Assembly: GCA_025531455.1 (NCBI GenBank)
Contig: JAMYHL010000059.1
Location: forward strand, 434,001 to 498,000
Length of the DNA: 64,000 bases
Origin: Apiotrichum sp. Y4204
Taxonomy: Eukaryota; Basidiomycota; Tremellomycetes; Trichosporonales; Trichosporonaceae
Direction: 5' to 3'
Position numbers and translations under genes: made by a program. How positions within the stretch are numbered: the stretch's first letter is position 1; each line of letters begins with the position of its first letter. The notes below the pieces were generated by a model, which had not been told where the DNA came from, did no database searches, and saw only the letters and a list, made by a program, of their open reading frames with translations. Below are positions 19,953-31,517 of this stretch, one piece after another.

Positions 19953-22916
19953 ATGTTGGTCGACGGGGGCACGAGCAAAGTGCTCTCAGGCTCTACGAGC
20001 ACGGGGAGCAGCAATGCTCCCGACGCTGGACCCTCCAACGCTACACCCGCTTCGGCCACAAAGGACGCGGCGCTGATCCTACCTCACCTCCCCACACCCG
20101 AGTCCTTCCCCTTCCCCTATCCCCAGCCATACAGTATCCAGCTGGACCTCATGCGCACCGTCTTCTCTGCCATCGAGGACCGAAAAATTGCCATTGTGGG
20201 TTTAGCTGCCATGCACTCCTATAAAGCTAACCCCAGGTCGAATCGCCCACGGGGACAGGCAAGTCCCTAACACTCCTGACGGCCACGCTCTCCTGGCTCA
20301 CTGCACACGCTACGCGCCTCGATACGGCTGCTGAGGAGGACCTGCGCGCGCGCTTTGCCGCCGAGGACCCGGACGACCCGCCATGGATGATCGACAGCGC
20401 GGTGCGGCGGCACATGGCGTCACTCCGCGCGGCGTCGGAGGCGCGGGCGGAGCGGCTGCGGCGCGCGAGGGAAAAGGAGCGGCGGCGGAGAGAGCGCGAG
20501 CGCCGCGAGAAAGAGGGAGGAGCCTTTGGACGGAAACGCGCGCGGCCGCCTGAGGCGAAAGGCAAAGAGCTGGAAAGGAACCTCGACGATCTCCTTCCTG
20601 AGGACTCGCAGCCTGCGGACGATGGGCCTCAGCTCTCGGCGGAAGTCCGCGCACTAATGGCCAAACTCGCAGCTGAGGAGCCGAGGGAAGAGGAGGCCGA
20701 TGAAGATGTGCCGAAAGTAAGCTGCTTTTGGGCTGGAAATCACTGGTCAGCTAACAACAGGTCTATTTCGCCTCGCGGACGCACTCGCAGCTGCGTCAGC
20801 TGACTGCCGAGCTGATGAAAACGACATTCCCGGCTGGGAGAGAAGGATGCGAGGACGAAGATAAAGGCGTCAGTTTGGTTCCACTGGCGTCTCGCAAGCA
20901 GATGTGCATCAACGACAAGGTCCTTGCTATGAAAGGCGAGAATAGGATGAATGAGGCATGCCTCGATATGCAGAAGAGCGGTGAGTGTAAGGCGGCGATT
21001 CTTCTGACAACAGGCTCGGCAAGGTGTGAGTTCCTCCCACCGAAAAACGATGAGGGGCCGCTTCTCGACGCTCGTGACTCCGTGCTTGCCACCGTACGTG
21101 ATATTGAGGATCTCGTGACCGACGCTCGCTCAGTCGGCGTGTGTCCTTACTACTCAACGCGACGAGCAATCAAATCCGCTCAGCTTGTAACACTGCCGTA
21201 CAACCTTCTCCTACAGAAGAACGCGCGTGAGGCACTCGGCATCGACCTCACAGACCAGATTGTGGTGGTTGATGAAGCACATAGTGGGTTGCATGTGCGC
21301 GGCAGTCACTGATCTTAGATCTTATCGACACGCTGTTGGGCATCTATTCTACCACATTACCATCTGCTCATCTCACTGCCGCTGGCTCGCAGTTGACCCA
21401 ATATCTCGCCCGCTTCCGCAACCGCCTCAAGCCACGACATTCCTTGATGATCCAGCAAACGCTGAGCGTACTTCGAGGCCTCGCTCGCGTGACCGAGGCG
21501 TACTCTTCAGCAGCGAAGACGGACCGAACCAAGGCCCGTGGAGAGGTTCTGGACGTGAACACGCTCATGGCCCGCGTTGGGGGAGCAGGCGACGCGGTCA
21601 ACCTCATCGAACTGCTCGCATACTTGAAGGAAAGCAAGCTCGCACGCAAAGTCAGCGGATTTGCCGAAGTGCTGGCCGACGAGAAGGACAAGGCTGCTGC
21701 AAAGGGAAACCCTGGGCAGCCGAAGCGCTCGTCGGCAGCCCGGCACGCATCCATTGCCGCATTCCATTCGGTCGAAGCGTTCCTTCTGTCCCTCACCGAC
21801 GCAAAGGACGACGGCCGCGTGATCCTCAGTTTCGATGACGGGGTGGTCATCAAATACGTTCTTCTCAACCCTTCCGAACGGTTCGCCGAAGTAGTCTCGT
21901 CCGCGCGCAGTGTGGTCCTTGCTGGTGGAACAATGGAACCCGTCAGCGACTTCTTCAACCAGCTGTTCCCGACTATCCCCCGGGAGCGCTTCTCAACTCT
22001 GAGCTGCGCACACGTCATCCCGCAATCCAATCTCCTCACACAGGTTGTCTGCCGTGGCCCGCGTAAGACGGACATCGAGTTCAAGTTCGCCGACCGCGAC
22101 AACTTAGAGCGCATTGCAGACCTCGGCGCCGTGCTCCAGTCGACACTCGGACTCGTCCCCGACGGCGTGGTCGTTTTCCTTCCGAGTTACGCCTTTCTCG
22201 ACAAGCTCAAAAAGAGCTGGGGCGGCGGGGGCGGATTGCTGGAAAAGCTCGACCAGAAGAAGCAGGTGAGTTGTCCAGGTTGTGCCCCCCAACTGATGTC
22301 AGGTTCTATACGAGCCGCAGACTTCCGCGGACGTTGACGCGACGCTCCGCGATTACGCGCTCGCCATCGAGGCGCCTACGCTGAACAAGGCGGGGCGGCC
22401 GCGGACCGGCGCGCTTCTCTTTGCCGTGGTTGGCGGGAAGCTATCGGAAGGTGCGTCGAGCTACTCTTGCCTTTCAATGATCCTTCCAGGAATGTTGGTT
22501 GACACACAGGTATCAACTTTTCTGACCGCCTCGGCCGGTGTGTGATCATGGTGGGGCTCCCGTTCGCGAATGTCGGTAGTGTCGAGCTGCAGGAGCGCAT
22601 GCGCTACGTCGAACGCATTGGCGGGAAGGATGCAGGCAAGGAGCTGTACGAAGTGGGTCAAGCTTATCGGTGGCACACGTCCTCCGCAGCCTAACGTCAG
22701 AATCTCTGTATGCGAGCGGTGAATCAGTCTATCGGCCGCGCGATCCGGCACGTAAACGACTACGCGTGCATCCTCCTCCTCGACCGGCGGTATGCGAGCG
22801 CACGGATCCGCAACAAGCTGCCTAAATGGATTGGCGGAGGCGTCAAAGTGCAGAACGAGTGGGGCGAGGTCGCAAAGGGTCTCGCAGGGTTCTTCCGTGA
22901 GAAGAGGGCCAAGTAG
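19953..22916 (+). CDS. CHL1: CHL1/DDX11-type DNA helicase (XPD superfamily, Fe-S)
   Basis: Nuclear 5'-3' DNA helicase for sister-chromatid cohesion. Seven exons: 19953-20195, 20237-20716, 20761-21283, 21319-22265, 22303-22450, 22510-22652 and 22701-22916, giving 899 aa. The Q-like lead-in [17 protein letters not shown] precedes Walker [10 protein letters not shown] (ending near residue 91). A highly charged Arg/Glu insert (about 140-180) is typical of Chl1. Motif Ia is [12 protein letters not shown]. Four Fe-S cysteines lie in KQMCIN, NEACLD, KSGECKA/SARCEF and GVCPYYS. The DEAH box is at 412-415, with the signature Asn of DEAHN split by intron 3. Later motifs are [20 protein letters not shown] and [12 protein letters not shown] (motif VI). 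Length is close to yeast Chl1. All catalytic residues look intact. Confidence 0.96.
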
Positions 22917-23055
22917 ATCTCAACGAGACGAGCATATCATCAATTCAGCGAATCGAGCATAGCATGGTCAGTGGGATGTAGGATAGGACAAGATGCAGCA
23001 TTGCAGATTAGCACGGGAAGTAGCCACAGTCCAGAACTTCATACTACCAACCTCC

Positions 23056-24045
23056 TTAGCTGTATCCACCGCCCTTCTTCTCAACCGTCTCACCCGTCGC
23101 GAGCGCAAGCTGACGGGTCATCTCGCCAACGAGCGCGCCAATGTCCGTCGAGACCGACACCATATCGAATCCCTGCTGGAGACGCGTGGCGGCCTGCTCG
23201 CCATTCGTGCAGAAGATGGCGGCCGTCTTGCCGTTATCCTTTGCCGCCTTGAGGATGCGCGCGATCGCGGCGTTGTGCGCGTCCGAGCCAAACGGCACGC
23301 CCATGCTGTTCGAGAGGTCAAAGGGGCCTAGGTGTCAGAAAATTAAATAACATTCTGTCACGCACCGATAAAGAGCACATCCAGGCCCTCGACCTTTGCA
23401 ATCTCCTCGACGTTGTCCACCCCGCTCTGGCTCTCAATCTGCACCATGACGAGCAGGCTGTCGTCCGCCGCCTGCGCGTATGTGCCCTCGCTCACGCCAA
23501 AGCTGTGTCCCGCGTACATGGGCCCAAACCCGCGCGTCCCCTTGGGAGGATACTTGTTCCACGCGACGATGCGCGCTGCGTCCGCCTAGAGTTAGGAATC
23601 GTATTGTTGTAAATACTCACGGCGGTGTGGCACATGGGCGTCATGACGCCGTGCGCGCCGGCGTCGAGCGCGCGCTTGACCATCCACTCCTCGGCGCTCG
23701 GGACGCGGATGATGGGCGTAGCTCCGCTCTGCGCCACGGCGTTTGTGAGCTGCTGTCAGAAACACTCGGAAGGGGGATAATGGGGCCCGGCGGGGTATAC
23801 CATGCCATACCCACCTCGTAATAGTCTCCATCGGTGATCAGCCCGTGCTCGCCGTCAATGAGCACCCAGTTGAACCCCTTGATGCTGCAGAGCGAGCGCA
23901 CGACTGCAGGCCCGGGATATCTGCCGTCAGCGCGCGAACTGCCGAGCACCGCAGCACAACTCTCCACTCACGTGAGCCAAAAGCCCATCCCCTTCTGCCC
24001 GGCCGCGAGGGCATTCTTGAGCGCAAGCCTCTGGATACCCGGCAT
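23056..24045 (-). CDS. HpcH/HpaI-family aldolase (2-keto-3-deoxy acid aldolase type)
   Basis: Metal-dependent class II pyruvate aldolase that splits or forms 2-keto-3-deoxy acids; substrate not predictable. Five exons (23972-24045, 23815-23920, 23621-23749, 23366-23585, 23056-23327) give 266 aa. Conserved features: WVLIDGEHG (catalytic His region), PIIRVPS (substrate-binding Arg), GAHGVMTPMCHTA, RGFGPMYAG, the metal ligands in VMVQIES and LFIGPFDLS, and a C-terminal GFDMVSVSTDIGAL. The start is the ATG of a short exon (MPGIQRLALKNALAAG) matching the usual family start. It has no targeting signal, so it is probably cytosolic. The genes beside it are not evidently part of a sugar pathway. Confidence 0.92.
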
Positions 24046-24531
24046 GTTGGTCACAATATGTGTGAGATTGAAGAGCCTGGGGCTGGGGCTGGGAACATAG
24101 CCCACCTTTATCTACACTCCCAACGGCGGCGTCGACGTTCCTCGGTCTCTTGCGATCCATCGGCCGGGACATCTTCGGGCCGTGAGGGCCGTGAGCCGAC
24201 GGTAAGTCGGTAACTCCCGGTCTCGGCCTTCTCCGGTGATTTAGGATGGACCCCCCACGAGTGTACTGCACAAGCCGGTGTGGCGGTGGGGTTATCGCAA
24301 CAACACGACTGTCGCGAGATGTCTCCGCTTACGTTTCGGCCAGCTAGATTGGGTGTTGGTTCGCGTTGGGAGTGACGGTAGGTTCACTCCCCATGTACAG
24401 TAAAGGAATGTGGCATGTTATGTTCTCATACTTAATTGATTGCATATTACAAACCTTTAGGTCACCATATTGATCTGGATAATAGTATCGATAGTATGTA
24501 ATAGACATCAGCTCATATCCCTCACGATAGC
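24046..24531. other. Intergenic, nothing recognised
   Basis: 486 bases between the aldolase start and the stop of the C2H2 gene. No ORF, RNA gene or notable repeat; AT-rich near 24400-24520, as expected for a 3' region. Confidence 0.4.
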
Positions 24532-25829
24532 CTAGTTGTGGTGGTGCGCCATCGGAATCATCTGGTGCAAGACGTGCGCCACCACATCCGCCACGGTGCG
24601 GCACAACTGGCACTCGCCGCCACATGTGCCTGCTGCCGCTGCAGGGATCTGGGCCACAGGAACACCGACGTCGTCGGCGGGCGGGCGAGCGGTAGTGTTG
24701 GCATGAACGGTCGCGGCGGCGGTGGTGGCAGGGAGATTCGTCTCAGCACACGTTGCACCCCCGGCCGCACCCGCGAGGGGCTCTGCGGACGCCGTGTTGG
24801 ACTCCTCGACGAAAGCTGCGGCCTCCTTTTCACGCGCTTGAACGAAGTTAGAAGGCGGGGGGTCGTCGTCGAGGGTTACAGTCGTCGGTACAGTCATAGG
24901 ATCCGCAACTGACGAATCCGTGAGATACACGTTTGCGGCAGCCAGGGGAGCGGTCTTGAACTCCTTGTTGTCCACCGTGGACCCAGTGGCTTTGAGCTGG
25001 GCATCATGGGCGACCTTGGCCTGTGCCACAAACGCCTTTGCCGCGGGGGACAGCTCGTTGGCACTGGTAACCCAGCGCGGCGCCGAAGAAGGAGGGTTAG
25101 CCGCGGGAGACAGCGTGTTTGTGCTTGTACCCCAGCGGGGCACCGAAAAAGAGGGGAAAGGCACGGGGGGTAGCTCCTTTACGCTGCGGCGCGGCGCCGA
25201 AGAAGATGGGATACCCCAGAATGCGTCGGGATTCATGCGGCGCTTTGCGGTCGGCTCTGAGTCTGAGGAGTCGGAGGAGATGGAAGGTGAGGATTCCACG
25301 GGGCGCTTCACGCCCTTCTCCTTCTCCTTTCCCTTGCCCTTGTCCGTGCTGTGGAACGGCCCGGTGTTCCGAATCGAGCTGGACTTGCCCTTCTCGCCAG
25401 TAACGCATTTCTCCTTCGGAGTACTCGAGGGCTTCACTTGATCGCCAGTCGTTTGGATAGGGACCGATGGCCCGAATGGGCCTGGTAGACATTTGATATC
25501 GTTGAACCCCGAGACCGAGTCAAAGCGAGTGTGGTTACCCCTGAGCCCACGAGCCGGCTCGGGAGACGGAGACCTTAGATCAACGATCTCGACGGGGCTG
25601 TCGGAGTGTGCCCTGGGCTTCTTCCTGTGCCGTTGATGCTTGAGCTTTCGCCCACGATAAGACTGCAGTGGTTGCCGAATGTACTCGAATTTGTACCCCG
25701 GGTCTATCCCGTCAGCCTACCCGTCGGTCCAAAAACGCTGCACTTACGGTGAGTCGCCGAGTGCCGTTTCGCCGCACCCTTGGACTCGTATGGACGATTG
25801 CACCTCCGACAGATGAAGCGCTCCGCCAT
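24532..25829 (-). CDS. Single C2H2 zinc-finger protein, low-complexity
   Basis: Two exons (25748-25829, 24532-25703) give 417 aa. The N-terminus is a lone C2H2 finger (FICRRCNRPY then KRHSATH; C-x2-C-x12-H-x3-H) that runs across the exon junction. A basic stretch follows (RGRKLKHQRHRKKPR), then acidic/Ser and Pro-rich disordered sequence. Between about residues 215 and 290 the motif PRWxTSxNxLSPAA occurs twice with a weaker third copy (APRRSVKELPP). The C-terminus has a Cys cluster (CGGECQLC) and a His-rich end (MAHHHN). One finger plus a basic region suggests nucleic-acid binding; no specific family was recognised. The intron has proper donor, branch and acceptor sites and matching phase. 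Confidence 0.75.
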
Positions 25830-26796
25830 GATAGCCAGTGAATAAAGAAGGTAGGAAGAGTAAAGAAGAGAGCAAAAGACGAGAGCAAGCGGCCTAATAT
25901 ACTTTCTGTGGGACTATCGTCAGCAATACATACACTCCCGCATGGGAAGAAGGGAAGGGGACACACGGCATATCGCATCAGCAGGGCGCAAAGGATATCA
26001 CATCATGCGTGGGATGCGCGAGCGTGAAACGATGAGAGAGAATACGGGTATCAGTTGATGATTGATCATGCCCGCCAGTCAAGCACAAGTTTGTCAGTCC
26101 TGCGCGAGCTTTGTTCTTGTCAAGTGTGTCGGATTGTCAGAAGTCGCTGTCTCTGGAAACCACAATTCTGGATTCTGGATCACAACATTCAACACGGTTG
26201 ATGGTCGCTGCACTCACTACTGAAGATAGCCAATGACGTCAAGGTCACGTGCAATATACTTGACTGTATATCCTCTATTTCCTTGTAATCTGATTTGATT
26301 TGTATTACGTATATTTGTCCCCGTATTTGCACCCAGGGTCGCGGCATGCTGAGGCAGCCAGGCAAAGGCGGATCCGTGCGAATCTGTGTGTGACGTGCCA
26401 GAGCCAGGGCCCTGGCCCCCCCCTAGACCGGTGCTCCGCGTCGAGTCTGTGTGGATGTGTCTGTGTTGCTCCCTACTGGCCACTGGCCACTGGCCACCAG
26501 GCTTCCAGCATCACCCAGCCAAGTCTAGCCCCTGTGTGCCAGCCAGCCAGCCAGCCAGCCAGCCTCCCCCCGTCCGTTGTTCCACCCGTGTCCTTGGTCT
26601 TGGTCTTCCTCTTCTCTTCTTCTTCTCTTCTTTACACTCTTCATCGATTACTTCAAGAGATTGGGCTGTTCATATCACCTCCAATCCTCTTCCTTCCCCC
26701 TCCCCCCCTTCGCTCCGCCCACACGCGCACACGACTACCCCGCGCTGCCGCGTCATCTCGCTCGCACACGACTACTACACCACCCCGCAACTAACA
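25830..26796. promoter_or_regulatory. Divergent promoter region, C2H2 gene / two-RRM gene
   Basis: About 970 bases between divergent starts. It contains a CCAG repeat (about 26541-26567) and a long pyrimidine tract (about 26590-26640 and 26690-26715) before the RRM gene, a usual layout for fungal 5' leaders. Confidence 0.5.
26541..26567. repeat. (CCAG)n microsatellite
   Basis: Six to seven tandem copies of the tetranucleotide CCAG in the leader/promoter of the two-RRM gene. Confidence 0.85.
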
Positions 26797-28523
26797 ATGT
26801 CTGCCGACTCGTCTTCCCCCGCCGCGGCCGCCCCCGCTCCTGCCCCCGTTCCCGAGGTTGAGGGCCACCGCGTGAGTAATACACACCAGGCGTGAGAGAA
26901 GCTGCTGCAAGACACACCGGTCGCGAGCCGTTGTGCGCACAACAGGACATGTTTGGGCATGCGAGCTGGACGAGCCTGTGTTGTGTGGCGGCACATTGTG
27001 ACGCGATGCGATGGGACAGGGACTCTGGTGCAGCGCAACTTGCGAAGAGAAGGCGCGTTCCAAAAAGGAAGGTCCTTGTCCATTCGCGTTAATTATACAA
27101 CAATTAGGGAGCTCCCCTCGGCGCGATATCTGGCACAATGCTGTACGCCAAGGGGAAGCTACACATCTCAGCTCTCTCCACTTGCAACAGCTGTTCCACA
27201 GCCTCATTATCATTGGCCCTGCGGTCGCTCATACTGACATGCCCAGGTTTATGTTGGTAACCTTGCTTTCAACGTGAGTATGGCGGAGCCCCATTAAAAA
27301 GCTCAGAATTAACATTCCCTAGGCTACCGAGGAGCAGGTTCGCGAGCATTTCAACAAGGTTGGCGGCGAGATGTGAGTGCGAGATCCCATGTCTCATTGG
27401 TCACCCAGAGGGAAGGCATGACCGAACACAGGCCCAAATTATTCACTGACGCATCTTTCAGCGTCCAAGTTCTCCTTCCCACCCGTTACAAGAGCCGCCG
27501 CCCCGCTGGTTACGCTTTCGTTACGTTCAAGGAGGAGGCCGACGCCAAGAAGGCGGTTGAGACGCTCAATGAGACTGGTATGTTCACCCGGGGCCCGCAT
27601 CACCGGGGCAGGGAAGGACATGGAAAATGACACACTAACGCGCCGACAGAGATCGGGGAGCGCAAGATCCAGCTCGAGCTCGCTCGTTCCAAGGAGGAGA
27701 ACGCCGAGCGTCGCCAGGACATCCTTGAGAAGCGTCGCCAGGCTCAAGAAGCTGCCAAGCCTGTGACCACCAGCGATGCGACGACCAGCGACCCCGAGAA
27801 GGGCGCTGACAAGCCCAAGAAGAAGAAGGCGGCCAAGGTAAGCAACGGGCCGATGCGAGATGCTAACGATGGTAGAAGACTGGTCGTCGCCGTGGTCCCG
27901 AGGACGGCGACGAGAACGTCGTCGAGCCCGAGGAAGCCGAGGCCAGGTCGTCCAAGCCCAAGAAGACGAAGGCCAAGGCTCCTGCCGCCAAGGAGGCTCG
28001 CATCGACGGCGCCGAGGGCGACAAGGCCGCTGAGGCCAAGGAGCCCAAGGAGCGCAAGCCTCGCCTTGCTCTCACCGGCGAGGTCAGCAAGGTAAGCCCG
28101 TGGCCTGTCTGTACAGTCTAACGCTTCAGAACACTGTCTTTGTCGCCAATCTTCCTTTCAACATTGACGACGAGGCTCTCGCCAAGCTCTTCTCCGAGGT
28201 CTCGATCAAGGTCAAGACCGCACATGTTATCCGTGGTCTTCGCAAGCTCCCCGGCCGTCGTCCCTTCCGCGGTTCGAAAGGCTTTGGCTTTGTTGAGCTC
28301 GAGGACCCCTCGCAGCAGGACGAGGCTGTCGAGAAGATCAACGGCTCCACTGTTGGCGACCGCAAGGTCACCGCCAAGGTGGCCCAGGAGATGAAGGCGA
28401 TCGAGGAGATTGAGGCGGCCAAAGCGTGAGTTACAGAGTTAGTGCTAATGCTGACAATTCAGTGAGGGCAAGGAGGAGGTGAAGACTGAGGTCAAGGAGG
28501 AGAAGGTGGAGGAGAAGGCTTAA
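26797..28523 (+). CDS. Two-RRM RNA-binding protein
   Basis: Eight exons (26797-26871, 27247-27273, 27323-27372, 27462-27577, 27650-27837, 27876-28092, 28131-28425, 28463-28523) give 342 aa. An Ala/Pro-rich start precedes RRM1: RNP2 VYVGNLAF and RNP1-like RPAGYAFVTF. A Lys/Glu/Ala-rich linker with nuclear-localisation-like runs (KPKKKKAAKKTGRRR) leads to RRM2: RNP2 VFVANLPF and RNP1 KGFGFVEL. The tail is Lys/Glu-rich (EEVKTEVKEEKVEEKA). The basic linker suggests a nuclear or nucleolar protein acting on RNA; the exact family was not identified. The first intron is 375 nt against about 40-100 nt for the rest. The start is the first ATG, after a long pyrimidine-rich leader. Confidence 0.9.
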
Positions 28524-30385
28524 ATAACTGCAAAGGCATAGTTCTGGGTCTGCCTTGACACTCATCCTGTCGTGTATGATCCAGCCTCATCTGTATATAG
28601 TAACACAACACAATCACCCTGTGTTTCGGTCGTCATCATTGACAGAACCGTACATACATATCATTTCATGGTCATGAATGGGTGCACATAGTAGGGGTTT
28701 AGTCTGTGAGACGGTATGTCGCCGAGAACTGTACAGTACACGGGACTCAGGTGCACTGTCAACGACATGAGCGTACTTCGCGCATTGAGCACGTGAATGA
28801 AGCCAGGCCCAAGGTGGATATATGGATAACGCTACCGCCGATATCCATCGACCCAAGGATATGTAGGATGCAAGGATATTAAGGATATTTACTTGCGCCC
28901 TCTGTGCATGTGGTTGCCGGCAATGACAAGATGAGAATCCGGACACATCCATCAGTGTTCCCGGGCCTTGTCTCGTTCCTTGTCGGGAGCTTGCAGCAGG
29001 GGTAGCGCACAGCAATGTGTGCTCGTGTGCTCGGCCACGCTCGTGCCTCCTAACTTTCGATTTCCTTGCTCCTTGGTCGTTGAACAAGTCCCCCCGGTCG
29101 TGTGCGTCGCCCTTATTACCCTCGCCGACCTCGGTGCTTCCCGCTCCCGGGATCCTTGACAACGAAATGTTTATTCTGTGCTTGATTCAGTAGGATTGCA
29201 CGAGGTGTGTGCTGACTAGCGATTTGCTGGCTCGTTGGTGATCACCCCGAATGAAGCGCGATGCGCGATAGAGCTGATCGTGAGAGCAGAAGCATGCGCC
29301 GTTGATCCGCTGCTGTATGCCATAGTACCATAGTGCGCTGTTCGCTAATTCGCTACACATTGCTACACACCTGCGATGCACCCTGTGCAGCATCTGTAGT
29401 TGAGACCAGACGCCGGCTGGGTAATACACAAATCTTGATGACAGCCACACATCTGGTGGTCTAGGGATCTTAGAGGTAAAGGGGCCGGCGGGATGCAAAG
29501 GCACGCGTGAGAGCACGACTGTAGTGTGTACGCCGCCTTTGTCGTTTCTGAGACATCAAACCGCGTAGTCTCTTTGGTGGTTCTCCTGTGGTTCTCAGGA
29601 ATTATGCACGCTACTCCCTGGCGGCCCCCAGGCGACGGCGATGGATGGGAATGGGGGGGGGGGGGGGGGGCCGGCCCCCCCGGGCCAGGGAAATGCCATG
29701 CAGAGTATCTCGCATCTAGCGCATCGAGTAGCAGTTTTGTCAGACGTGGACCACTCGCTCTCGTTGATCAATTGTCATCCAACCCACTCTTGGGGACAGT
29801 TCTTCCCATCTATCCTTTGTGATCACCTCCAGCATCCATCCATCCGCCGCCGTACTTTTCCACGGCAAGCAAGCACACACACGCCAGTGATCCCGATCCG
29901 GGCTCCCATAATCGCTGTTACGCTTGTCGACCCCTCATCAGACCGATCAATTCACCCCTTGGAAACGTACACGCCAGCAAGATCTATTCCATTGATCCTG
30001 GAACAAGGACCGCACTAGAGCACCATTGAGACATTGATCCCACACACACCTCTCGGGATCCCAGTTGGCAAAACCCTCGCTCAAAGCCACAGCAGCGACC
30101 TTTTCCCTGAGATCCACTTTGTTGCACAGGGTTCCCCCCACGCCGCCAGTTGACGTTCCTCCACAACTTTCGTCGTCCACACGCAAACACGCGCCAGTCC
30201 GCCCTCGCAGCTCGGCTGTCCTTGACATCGCATCTTTGGCCCCCGCCGAAGCTTTGAATCATCGACGTTTTCAATCACTTTACTCCGATTCCCCCATTCG
30301 CAGCGGGTAGTCACCTCGACCTCGTCGCACGTATCTTCCTACCACCGAGCCAGATAGCGAGTGACAGCGCATCGCTGTCACATCC
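28524..30385. other. Intergenic, 1.9 kb
   Basis: Between two plus-strand genes. It holds an 18-G run (29653-29670) followed by a C-rich segment, short GGATAT repeats (28856-28890), and CT/CA-rich DNA before the glutaredoxin gene. Minus-strand frames up to 182 codons have no domain-like sequence. Confidence 0.45.
29653..29670. repeat. poly-G tract (18 G) followed by C-rich block
   Basis: An uninterrupted run of 18 G, then CCGGCCCCCCGGGCC. It could form a G-quadruplex or a hairpin with the following C-rich block. Run length may be affected by sequencing error. Confidence 0.8.
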
Positions 30386-31517
30386 ATGGCCTCTCCCAAC
30401 CCCGCCTACGCCCCGTCTCCCATACAGCGGCGCGCGGTCTCCGACTCAGCGCCTTCCCCCTTCCCAATCCCCACCATGCCCAAGCCGTTCAGCAACTCGG
30501 GCTTGCCGCTGCCGTCGTCCTCGCGGCGACCGAACAACGGCTTCCTGGCAGCCCTCGTCCCGCGTCTTCGGCGCCGCGGCACGTTTATCGTCCTCTGCAT
30601 TGGCGCCATTTTCCTCATAACATTCATGACCAATTCAGGCCCGTCCTTTGGGCTGAACGACTCGCAATCATGGGCGTCCCGCCACGGCGCCGGAAGGGGC
30701 GGCTACGAAGGTGCGCATCGTGCACCAGCCCCGGTAGCGGCACGCAAAGGCGCCGCTGGAGTAGGCTATGAGCGCGACGACCACGGCATCGACGAGGAGT
30801 CCATAATGGCCGAGAATGAGCTTGCTGTCGACAAGGCGATCGAGGCAAAGCCCAAGACGGATGAGGAGCGCGCAGCTGACAAGGCCGCGGAGGAGAAGAC
30901 GGTTCTTTCGCTTGCGGAGGAGAAGAAGAACCAACTCCGTGCCCTCATCTGGTGGCTCCACAAGGACGGACATTTCCCCACGTATGACTACGACCCGCCT
31001 TCCAAGGAGGAGCTCGCCAAGATGACCGGCAAGCAGTTCTCCGACATCCTCATGAAGCTGGTTGGAGTCGAGCACCCCACACCCGACCCGTTCAGCGACA
31101 AGGAATGGGAGACGGACGCCGCGATGTACCTTGGCCTCACAGTTTTCTCAAAGGTAGGTGCAACCGGTGGAGGAAGGAAGACGCGTCGCTCACCCATAGT
31201 CGTACTGCCCGTTCTCGATGCGCGCCAAGGAGATTCTCTCAAACTACCCCATCCACCCCAAGCCGAATATCATCGAGCTCGACATGCGGGGTGAGTAGTG
31301 GAAGTGCTGTAGCATCGTAGACCTCAAAGGTGCCGCGCTAACCCATACAGAGGACGGCCCCACGATCCAGGATTTGCTCATGTCCCTCACCGGACGCCGT
31401 ACCGTTCCCAACATCATTGCGCAGTTCGAGTCGATAGGCGGCGCCGACGAGATCACGCTTCTCGACGGCGAGGGCACGCTCACACGCAAGCTCATGGCAG
31501 CCAACTCTCCCAAGTAG
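30386..31517 (+). CDS. Membrane-anchored glutaredoxin (Grx6/Grx7-like)
   Basis: Three exons (30386-31153, 31200-31290, 31351-31517) give 341 aa. The N-terminus is cytosolic and basic, then one TM segment at about 65-81 (TFIVLCIGAIFLITF) preceded by RRR, as in a type II signal anchor. A long charged, probably helical stalk (about 110-190) leads to the glutaredoxin fold. The active site is CPFS (Cys259), single-Cys like fungal Grx6/Grx7 of the ER and Golgi. TVPNI and the glutathione-binding GGADE follow. Its likely role is thiol redox control in the secretory pathway lumen (inference from topology). The intron before the active site splits the fold at SK/SYCPFS. The stalk is longer than I expect for yeast Grx6/7. 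Confidence 0.9.

Noticed and set aside
28614..29162. 182-codon minus-strand frame in an intergenic region
   Set aside because: Composition looks random, with no domain and no splice partners.
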